Assembly (NCBI GenBank): GCA_021166835.1
Contig: JAJPEN010000026.1
Location: 62,001-126,000 of the forward strand
Direction of reading: 5' to 3'
DNA length: 64,000 nucleotides
Source of the DNA: Burkholderiaceae bacterium
GTDB lineage: Bacteria > Pseudomonadota > Gammaproteobacteria > Burkholderiales > Burkholderiaceae
The notes beneath the pieces are model-generated. The model worked only from the letters and a program-made list of their open reading frames with translations. It did not search any database and had not been told where the DNA came from. Position numbers and translations under genes: made by a program. This document shows positions 57,442-64,000 of the stretch, piece after piece; positions within the stretch are counted from its first letter, which is position 1, and each line of letters starts with the position of its first letter.

Positions 57442-58214
57442 GCGGCCGCGTCCCCCAGATAGGCATCCAGAACAACCGGGTTGCACCGCACGCTTCCTGC
57501 ATCCCCTTCGAATATCAGACGGCCCTGCGACATGACCAGAATCGGCGTGCAAAGACGCATGATCAGATCCATGTTGTGCTCGATGACCAGGAACGTGACG
57601 CCCCGTCGATGCAATTCGACGATCTTTTCCATGAGGGTCTCAAGCAGGGAGGCATTCACGCCGGCGGCCGGCTCGTCGAGCAGAACCATCTGCGGATCGT
57701 TCATCAGCACCCGCGCGAGTTCCAGCAGCTTCTGCTGGCCGCCCGAGAGACAACCAGCGAGTTCGTTTGCCTTCGCGGTGAGGCCGGTGAACTCGAGCAA
57801 GTGCATCGCACGTTCACGCGCCCGGATTTCTTCGTGCCGAACTCGGGACGGACGAATCCAGTTATTCCAGAATCGCTCGCCGGACTGCTGCACCGGTGCG
57901 ACCATCATGTTCTCGAGCACCGACATGCGGGGAAACGGCCGCGGAATCTGGAAGGTTCGCGCGAGACCGCCTTGAAATATCCTGTGGGGCGCCCACTCGC
58001 CGATATGTCGGCCGAGAAAGCGTATCTCCCCGCAGTCGGGACGCAGTTCCCCGGCAATGAGGCTGAAGAGCGTGCTCTTGCCCGCGCCATTCGGGCCGAT
58101 CAGTCCGGTAATGGTCTGTGCGGCGACGCTTGCGCTGAGATCGTCGACGGCACTCAGGTTCCCGAAGTACTTGGCCACGCCCTTGAGTTCCAGCATCGTC
58201 GTCAACACCGTCAT
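57438..58214 (-). CDS. livG: ABC transporter ATPase, LivG
   Basis: 258 residues, first gene of the operon. Walker A GPNGAGKST (40-48), ARTFQIPRPFPRMSVLENMMVA (LivG mark), signature LSGGQQKLLELAR, Walker B MVLLDEPAAGVN and FLVIEHNMDLIM. ATG 58214 or ATG 58196 (MLELKGVAK) may be used. The upstream gap contains the putative operators of the divergent GntR regulator. Confidence 0.93.
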   Translation of the reverse strand: MTVLTTMLELKGVAKYFGNLSAVDDLSASVAAQTITGLIGPNGAGKSTLFSLIAGELRPDCGEIRFLGRHIGEWAPHRIFQGGLARTFQIPRPFPRMSVLENMMVAPVQQSGERFWNNWIRPSRVRHEEIRARERAMHLLEFTGLTAKANELAGCLSGGQQKLLELARVLMNDPQMVLLDEPAAGVNASLLETLMEKIVELHRRGVTFLVIEHNMDLIMRLCTPILVMSQGRLIFEGDAGSVRCNPVVLDAYLGDAAA

Positions 58215-58667
58215 GCGGATTCGGGATTGAAGCGAGCGTTTGCTTCCCCATGGGCCAAGGGGAGCAATTCCGCTTCAAAGGGTTGCCCGCTTGACCACAA
58301 TGTATACCGTACCGGGAGGTGCCGCAAGATGGCTGTTGGACTGGAGGGTGATTTTCTGCCGTAAAAGTATACTTTCCGATATCTGACGAGTAAGCAGCCG
58401 AATGAGCGTTAAGCGCTCGAACTCCGAAGCCACCCAGTGTGGGCAGGCATCGTGGACAGCTCTCCGAGGTGCCAATTCCCCTCTGCCGGTGGCATCCTGG
58501 GAGCGCCAGGTGCACCGTCACGGCCCGCTCCCGGAACGGCATCTTCCTTCTAAAAACGGAGACCCTTGCTGGTATACAACGTTGTTCCTTTTGGCTGAAT
58601 GCACTCTTAGCGGCCGCTTGCTGGTCGTATACAATTCGACGGCCCACGACCCCAGCGGCGATTCCCC
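58215..58667. promoter_or_regulatory. divergent control region between livG and the GntR gene, with four GTATAC sites
   Basis: 453 bases with no convincing gene. GTATAC occurs at 58302-58307, 58367-58372, 58572-58577 and 58627-58632: two sites near the livG start, 65 bases apart, and two near the regulator start, 55 bases apart. Flanks are partly symmetric (AAAGTATACTTT at 58364-58375; GGTATACAA and CGTATACAA at the other pair), fitting operators of GntR/FCD proteins. TATAC(T/A) within the sites could also serve as -10 elements, which would make binding repressive. Confidence 0.6.
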
Positions 58668-59456
58668 ATGGTTCAGTTCGACAAGATCGGAGCAAGAGGA
58701 GATGGGTCCGCAGCGGGGGAAGGCGTGCATCGAACGCCCCCTTCGTCGGACTCCGAGTCTTTGGCGGGAACAACTCGAGATCGGCCCCTCTCGAAAGCGG
58801 TGGGAAAGGCCTATGAGTACATTCGGGTACGGATCCTCGACGGTCGGCTCCCACCATCGAGTCATCTGGTGGAGCACGTTCTGGCGCGTGAAATCCAGGT
58901 CAGCCGTACGCCGATTCGTGAAGCATTGCGGCGCCTTGCTTCGGATGGCTTTGTGTCGTTCGTCCCGAACCTCGGGGCCAAGGTCGTCGAGTGGTCGGAT
59001 CAGTCGCTGGCCGATTTGATCCATGTGCGCAGCGCCTTGGCGGGGATGGCGGCCACCCTGGCAGCACCACGCATCGACACGGCTGCCTTGGACCAGCTGC
59101 GGGAACTGAACGCCCGACTGGCGCAGGCAGCGAGCGAGGACTCCCCCGAGGCGCTGCTCGAGGCAGCTCGCCTGACCCACGCATTTCATCGGGTCGTGTT
59201 CGAGGCGTCGGGCAATCCATGGCTGCTGCAGCTACTCGATCAGACCGCGTACCTGCCAATGATTCATCGCACCCACTTCCTGTTCAACGCGCACGCCTGG
59301 CAGGGTGCGATCGCCCGTTACGAAGATCTGATCGAGGCGCTCGATGCGCGCGACGCCGAGTGGGCCTCGTCGCTGATGCGCGCACACTTCCTAACCGCCG
59401 AGCACCGGGTTCGACAACATGTCCACGCTCGAAAAGGCAACGGCGACAGCACGTAG
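58668..59456 (+). CDS. GntR family regulator, FCD (FadR) subgroup
   Basis: 262 residues. Winged helix about 45-108 (AYEYIRVRILDGRLPPSSHLVEHVLAREIQVSRTPIREALRRLASDGFV) and an all-helical FCD ligand domain about 115-250 with histidines in THAFHRVVFEASGNPW and AEHRVRQH that usually bind a metal and a carboxylate ligand. The first ~40 residues are unstructured and no ribosome-binding site precedes ATG 58668, so a later start is possible. Probably controls the divergent lactam operon with a pathway acid as inducer (inference). Confidence 0.9.
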   Translation: MVQFDKIGARGDGSAAGEGVHRTPPSSDSESLAGTTRDRPLSKAVGKAYEYIRVRILDGRLPPSSHLVEHVLAREIQVSRTPIREALRRLASDGFVSFVPNLGAKVVEWSDQSLADLIHVRSALAGMAATLAAPRIDTAALDQLRELNARLAQAASEDSPEALLEAARLTHAFHRVVFEASGNPWLLQLLDQTAYLPMIHRTHFLFNAHAWQGAIARYEDLIEALDARDAEWASSLMRAHFLTAEHRVRQHVHARKGNGDST

Positions 59457-59519
59457 AAACATCGACGAAGGCCGGATTGGAAAAACGCTCGGGGCGCTCA
59501 CCCGCGGAAGCGCCAGCCC

Positions 59520-62500
59520 CTAGTCGAACGAAAACGAATAGAGCAGATCGAGCGCCGTGTCGGTGCCGGTCTGCGCGCGCACCGACAGCCGGTCGGTGAT
59601 CTCGTACTGGATCCGCAGCAGGTTCCACACGCCGCGCAGACCCTGTTCGTAAGTGACCAGCACGCGCGAGCTGAGCCGCTTGCCGATCGCGACGACGTTC
59701 TGCGCCGCGGTCGGCGTGGGCGTGGCGGACGATGCCTGCCCGGGGAAGTTGGCGCCGAAACCGGGATCGAAGGCTTCGCCCGAACTCGCGCTGCGGATCG
59801 TCAGCACGTCGAGCCCGAGCGAGTGCGCCAGGCCGCCGGAGATGCCGCTGCCGCTGCTGCCCATCAGCGACGCGGCAGCGGCGCGCAGCGCGGCCATCTG
59901 CGCGCCGCTGCGCGCATCGTCGAAGCCCACGCCGAGCACGAGCCACGACAGTTTCTCGGAGTCGGGCACTTCCGGCTCGGAAACCAGCTGCACGCGCGGC
60001 GACAGCACCGTGCCGGTGACCGCCACGCCCGCTTTCACCGGCGTGCCGAGCCGCATCGCGACGATGTCGAGCACCGGGTTGTCGATCGGTCCGTCGAAGA
60101 TCACGCGCCCGCGCGTGATCTGCAGCTCCTGGCCGTAGGCGCTGTAGGTGCCCCTGGCCACGCGCACCGTTCCGTAGGCGAGCGGGTCGGCCGGCAGCAC
60201 TCCGCGCAGTTCGAGCGAGCCCGCCAGCAGCACGTCGACGCCGCTGCCGCGGATGCGCAGTTTCTCGCCGAGGTCGAGCTTCAGGTTCGCCGACACGCGC
60301 AGGCCATCGGCTTCTTCGGCGGCCTTCGCTTTCTCGACCGCGCTCGCCTTCGACGCAACCGGCGCCTGCCGGGCCTCGCTGAGCACGACGACGTCGTCGG
60401 GCAGGCGCGGGGCCTCGCCGCCGCGCAGCTCGACCAGGCCTTCGTCGACGCGCAGCGCGCCGCTCCACTGCAGCGCGGCGCCGCGGCTGGTGATCGCATT
60501 CGTGCCGGAGACGACGATGCGCTCGCCCGGTCCGAGCGGCACCGGCAGGCGGTCGACGCGCAGCTCGAAGTCGCCCCGCAGCCCGTCCAGCAGCAATGCG
60601 CCGGTCATCGTGATCGAGCCCCCGCCCGATTCGAGGCGCAACTGTTGCAGCACGAGGCGGTCGCCCTCGAAGCGGGCCTGCAGCGTGCCGCCGGTCAGGC
60701 GCCAGCCAAGTTCGCGCTGCAGCAGCGCCAGCGAGCTTCCGTCGAGGTCGCCCGTGACGCGCGGGGCCTGGACCGTTCCGGCCAGATCGCCGGCGAAACG
60801 CAGGCGCCCGTCTACCGCCCAGGTCGGGCCGATGATGCGGTTGGCGAAAGCGAGCGTCGGCACGTTCAGCGCCACGCTTCCGTCGAGCTGGCCTTCGTTG
60901 AGCGTCACGCTCGCCTCGCCGCGCTGCTCGCCGGCGGCGCCGCCCTGCAACACCGCATGCACGCGGCCGCTCGGCCGGGTCGCGTCATCGCCGTGCACGT
61001 CCCACTGGGCATCGAGCGACAGCGCCTCGATCTCCGCTTCGGCCGCTTCGATCGCGTTCGCGGCTTCCGGCGCGTAACGCAGCATCCAGCGTCCGACCGG
61101 CAGCGAAGCGGCGTCGCCGCGCGACGTGAAGCTGCCGTCGCGCCAGGCGAGCGCGGCGACGTTCAGGGGCGCGCCATCGAGTCGCCACGACGAGGCGCCG
61201 AGCGAGAACCCGCGCGCGTCGGCCTGCAGCTGCGCGGAGTCGAGCAGCCGCACGGCGATCGGCCGGTCGGCCTCGATGCGCACGAGCCGGCCCTGCCAGC
61301 GCCATTCGCCGCCGGCGCCCGCGTACGCCAGCGAGCCTTCGACCGAGGCGCGCGCCGCCAGATCGGGGCCGACCACGTCGGCACGAATCGTGTGTGCGTC
61401 GACGTCGCCTGCGGCGCGCACGCTCGCACGATCGATGCGGCGGCCGTCGGCGACCAGCCGGTTCGCGCTCAGCTCGGCGTCCACGCGCCCGCGCGACAGA
61501 TCGGGCAGGTCCAGGCGCGCCTCGACCGAGCCGATGCGCAGCCTTTCGTCCCACGCGAGTTGGCGCGCCGAGATCCGCCCGACCAGACCGAGCGCCGCGT
61601 CGCGCCAGCCGCCGCGCAACTCGCCCTGCGCGCTCGCCGAGCCCGTCGCCCGCGCGTCCAGGCGCTGCAGCGCCGGCACGCGCGCGCTGAACTGCAGGCG
61701 ATCGCCCTGCCGGCCGAGATCGCCGCGCGCGCTCGCCTGCGCGCCGCCGTAATCGATCGTCGCCTCGACCTTCGCGACACGCGTCGTCGTCACGTCGCCG
61801 CGCCACTGCAGGCGCAGGTCGCGGCCGGCCAGCGCGCCCGTCTCGACGGCGAGGCGGGTCGCCAGCGAGGGGTCGGGCCAGGCCCGCCCGCGCGCGCTCC
61901 AGCGCCCGCCGAGGCTTCCGTCCCATTGCTGAAGGCGGAGCGGTGCGCCGAGCACGCGCAGGCGCGCGAGCAGCGCCTCGATGCGTGCGGGGTCGATCGC
62001 CTCGAAGCGGCCGGCGAGATCGACCTGCCACGGCGATGTCGTCGTCGTGCTGCCGCTCGCGGCGAGCGCCCCGGCGACGCTGCGCAGCCGCGCACGCTCG
62101 ATGTGCAAGCGATCGCTTTCGATGCGCAGTGCCGCCGCCAGTCCGATGTCCTCGCGGCTCGCGTCGGCCAGGTCCAGTTCGAGCCGGTCGCGCCCGGCGC
62201 GGAGTTCGCCGCCGAGCCGCGTCCTGCCCAGCTGCGTCTGCAGCTGCGACAGGTCGACGTCGCGCAGCCGCCCCTCGCCGCGTACGGCGGGAATGCTGCG
62301 ACCGAAGGCTTCGAGCGGCTGCGCGAAGTCGATCGAGAACGCCGCGTCGACGCTCGCCTCGCCGGGCAGCGTCGCGTGCAACTCGTGCAGCGCCAGCACC
62401 GACGGCTTCCAGTCGAAGGCGCCTTGCAGCGTGCGCAGCGGAACGGCATCGCGATCGAGCGGCCCCGGCCGCGCATTCTCCAGTCGCAGCTCGCCGTCGA

Positions 62501-63428
62501 AGCCGTCTTCGCGCAGCCGCAGCGTGGCGCGGCCCGAGATGCGCGCATCGGGCACGCCGCGCAAACCGAACTGCGCCGGTTCGACCGCATCGAAGGCGAG
62601 CTCCACCGGCGCGAGCCTGTCGGAGAGCGCCGTCGCGAAGGGCTGCACCCGGGTATCGACGCCGATCCAGACGCCCGTCGCAACGCCCGCCGGCGGCAGC
62701 GCCTGCGCGACCAGCGAGAAGTCCTCGAGCGTGCCGTCGGCGAGCGCCCGCACGGCGGGCAACGAGAGCGAGGGCTGCGCCGCGAGCCGGATGCGTGGTG
62801 TCGCCTCGATCACCGCTGCCAGCTCGAAAGGCGCACGCGCGCCCAGCGTTCCGTGCACGCTCGCTTCGCCCCAGGCGGGCGCGGCCACGGCAAGACGGTC
62901 GACGCGATACGCACCGTTGCGATAGCGCCCGGCGAACGAGACGCGCTCGAGCACGATCGCTTCGGCAGCGGCGGTCGCATCGGGCACGATCGTCAGCCGG
63001 CCGATGCCGAGCGCATCGACGCGCACGTCGATCGGCAGCTCGAGCGATTGCGGCAGCGCGGGGGGCGCCTCGTCTGCGCCCGGCTGCAGCGCGACCTGCA
63101 CCTGCGCGATCTCGATGCGATTCGCGCGCGCTTCGCCGTGCAGCAGCGCCGCCGGGCGCAGCCAGACGGCAAGCCCTTCGAGCCTCAGCTCGCGCGCCTC
63201 GTCGCGCCAGTGCAGCGAATCGATGCGGAAACCGCCGAGCAGCGTGCCTCGAATGGCCCCCACTTCGAGCGCGCCGCCGCTGGCCGCCACCGCCCGATCG
63301 AGCGACCAGCGCAGGAACGACGTGCTCTGGCCGACCCACCAGACGGCGGCCGCTGCCGCGACCAGCAATACGGCGAGCACGATGCCCAGCGCGCGCAGGC
63401 TCCAGCGCAACGCGTCGCGTGCTGCCAT
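59520..63428 (-). CDS. tamB: translocation and assembly module protein TamB
   Basis: 1302 residues; inner-membrane-anchored bridge across the periplasm, with TamA involved in outer-membrane protein assembly or lipid transport. A single N-terminal anchor (about 12-34, ALGIVLAVLLVAAAAAVWWV) precedes a long repetitive beta-rich body (AsmA/DUF490 type), and the C-terminal domain has DPLAYGTVRVARGTYSAYGQELQITRGRVIFDGPIDNPVLDI and the end DRLSVRAQTGTDTALDLLYSFSFD. Its ATG overlaps the tamA TGA by one base. Confidence 0.94.
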   Translation of the reverse strand: MAARDALRWSLRALGIVLAVLLVAAAAAVWWVGQSTSFLRWSLDRAVAASGGALEVGAIRGTLLGGFRIDSLHWRDEARELRLEGLAVWLRPAALLHGEARANRIEIAQVQVALQPGADEAPPALPQSLELPIDVRVDALGIGRLTIVPDATAAAEAIVLERVSFAGRYRNGAYRVDRLAVAAPAWGEASVHGTLGARAPFELAAVIEATPRIRLAAQPSLSLPAVRALADGTLEDFSLVAQALPPAGVATGVWIGVDTRVQPFATALSDRLAPVELAFDAVEPAQFGLRGVPDARISGRATLRLREDGFDGELRLENARPGPLDRDAVPLRTLQGAFDWKPSVLALHELHATLPGEASVDAAFSIDFAQPLEAFGRSIPAVRGEGRLRDVDLSQLQTQLGRTRLGGELRAGRDRLELDLADASREDIGLAAALRIESDRLHIERARLRSVAGALAASGSTTTTSPWQVDLAGRFEAIDPARIEALLARLRVLGAPLRLQQWDGSLGGRWSARGRAWPDPSLATRLAVETGALAGRDLRLQWRGDVTTTRVAKVEATIDYGGAQASARGDLGRQGDRLQFSARVPALQRLDARATGSASAQGELRGGWRDAALGLVGRISARQLAWDERLRIGSVEARLDLPDLSRGRVDAELSANRLVADGRRIDRASVRAAGDVDAHTIRADVVGPDLAARASVEGSLAYAGAGGEWRWQGRLVRIEADRPIAVRLLDSAQLQADARGFSLGASSWRLDGAPLNVAALAWRDGSFTSRGDAASLPVGRWMLRYAPEAANAIEAAEAEIEALSLDAQWDVHGDDATRPSGRVHAVLQGGAAGEQRGEASVTLNEGQLDGSVALNVPTLAFANRIIGPTWAVDGRLRFAGDLAGTVQAPRVTGDLDGSSLALLQRELGWRLTGGTLQARFEGDRLVLQQLRLESGGGSITMTGALLLDGLRGDFELRVDRLPVPLGPGERIVVSGTNAITSRGAALQWSGALRVDEGLVELRGGEAPRLPDDVVVLSEARQAPVASKASAVEKAKAAEEADGLRVSANLKLDLGEKLRIRGSGVDVLLAGSLELRGVLPADPLAYGTVRVARGTYSAYGQELQITRGRVIFDGPIDNPVLDIVAMRLGTPVKAGVAVTGTVLSPRVQLVSEPEVPDSEKLSWLVLGVGFDDARSGAQMAALRAAAASLMGSSGSGISGGLAHSLGLDVLTIRSASSGEAFDPGFGANFPGQASSATPTPTAAQNVVAIGKRLSSRVLVTYEQGLRGVWNLLRIQYEITDRLSVRAQTGTDTALDLLYSFSFD

Positions 63429-64000
63429 CAGAACGCGTACCCGACCGAGAAATGCACGCGCCAGTCGCGCACCGCCTCGCCGTAGGCGAGGTCGATGCTG
63501 ACCGGGCCGACCGGCGAACGCCAGCGCGCGCCCACGCCGTAGCCGGTCACCGCGTGGTAGCGGCCCCAGGTGTCGGCCGCGTCTCCGGCGTCGACGAAGG
63601 CCGCCGCGTACCAGTCACGGCGCACCGGATGCTGGTATTCGAGACTGCCGAGCGCGAGCACGCGCCCGCCGACGATCGCATCGCCTTCGCGCACGCCGAG
63701 CGACAGGAAATCGTAGCCGCGGATCGTGCTGGTGCCGCCGGTGCGGAACAGGTTCTCGGAAGGAATCCCGTCGCGGCCCGCGGCGAACACCTGTCCGATC
63801 TCGGCGAGCCCGATCAGGATGCCGCCGTCGAGGAAGGAATCGCCGGGCATCGGCCAGAAGCGCATCGCCCGCGTGTGGACGCGAACGAAGCTGCGGTCGC
63901 TGAGCAGCGAGCGCGACGCGCCCGAGAGCTGCGCATCGATCGTGTAGCCGCGGCGCGGATCGAGCAGCGAGTCGAGCCGCCGCGTGGTCCAGGTGTAGCC
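63428..64000 (-). CDS. tamA: TamA-like Omp85 outer-membrane protein, C-terminal part (cut by window edge)
   Basis: 191 codons of the barrel end of an Omp85 protein; the 5' part with POTRA domains lies beyond the window. Seen: LDPRRGYTIDAQ, the lid-loop motif G-T-S-T-I-R-G-Y-D (the VRGY/F-type signature of Omp85), YAAAFVDAGDAAD, GYGVGARWRSPVGPVSIDLAYGEA and the terminal VGYAF ending in phenylalanine. Gene order with tamB confirms TamA over BamA. Confidence 0.93.
   Translation of the reverse strand, partial: GYTWTTRRLDSLLDPRRGYTIDAQLSGASRSLLSDRSFVRVHTRAMRFWPMPGDSFLDGGILIGLAEIGQVFAAGRDGIPSENLFRTGGTSTIRGYDFLSLGVREGDAIVGGRVLALGSLEYQHPVRRDWYAAAFVDAGDAADTWGRYHAVTGYGVGARWRSPVGPVSIDLAYGEAVRDWRVHFSVGYAF

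Noticed and set aside
59823..63485. 1220-codon plus-strand frame opposite tamB
   Set aside because: Antisense shadow caused by codon bias; composition is low-complexity Arg/Gln/Ala with no recognisable fold.

Overview
The window reads as chromosome of a GC-rich betaproteobacterium, most likely Burkholderiales. The evidence is the rpsU-yqeY-dnaG-rpoD block, the queG/tsaE-amiC-mutL-miaA neighbourhood, a nirS-type denitrification gene set with a DNR/FNR-like box, a PEP-CTERM protein and high GC (about 72% in a hand-counted line near 46 kb). Almost all DNA is coding. No phage, transposase, CRISPR array or rRNA was seen.

Layout. 0-5.1 kb: end of a crotonase gene, a small secreted protein, a phytoene-desaturase-like oxidoreductase coupled to a CoxG-like protein, a GNAT acetyltransferase, a DUF1330 protein and an L,D-transpeptidase. 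5.1-5.6 kb is a scar holding a damaged tRNA-Ile2 copy, a copy of a dispersed repeat and a vapC fragment identical over 125 bp to the intact vapC at 12.6 kb. 5.6-9.6 kb: a cupin/MBL/alcohol dehydrogenase/MFS operon, bounded on the far side by the intact tRNA-Ile2(CAU). 9.9-14.7 kb: a Tat-exported GMC dehydrogenase pair, a tiny PEP-CTERM protein, DUF2788, a vapBC pair with a palindromic operator, and a PQQ-type sugar dehydrogenase. 14.9-20.7 kb: the macromolecular synthesis block, with an RpoD carrying a ~330-residue lysine/alanine-rich N-terminal extension. 20.9-32.1 kb: two membrane diguanylate cyclases, tsaD, plsY, ybaK, a ketopantoate reductase-like gene, a two-gene glucosylglycerol (osmolyte) module, xerD and an AEC transporter. 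32.2-39.1 kb: a TonB receptor divergent from nirS, a c551-type cytochrome, a d1-type propeller protein and a CRP/FNR regulator. 39.1-47.9 kb: queG, tsaE, amiC, an orphan response regulator, dedA, mutL, a Bcr/CflA transporter and miaA.

47.9-59.5 kb is a distinct lower-GC block (hand-counted lines 52-60%). It is a 12-gene operon for uptake and breakdown of what looks like an amino-acid-derived lactam: a Liv-type ABC importer, an aminotransferase, an RraA/HMG-type aldolase, the three 5-oxoprolinase subunits, a biotin-carrier-like protein without its biotin lysine and a maleate-isomerase-family enzyme. A divergent GntR/FCD regulator faces the operon across 453 bp holding four GTATAC palindromes. 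Its distal end overlaps the 3' end of miaA. This is my main candidate for an undescribed pathway.

59.5-64 kb: tamB and the 3' part of tamA (outer-membrane assembly), running off the window. Starts were chosen from family alignment and ribosome-binding sites. Identifications rest on reading motifs by eye; no database search was run.
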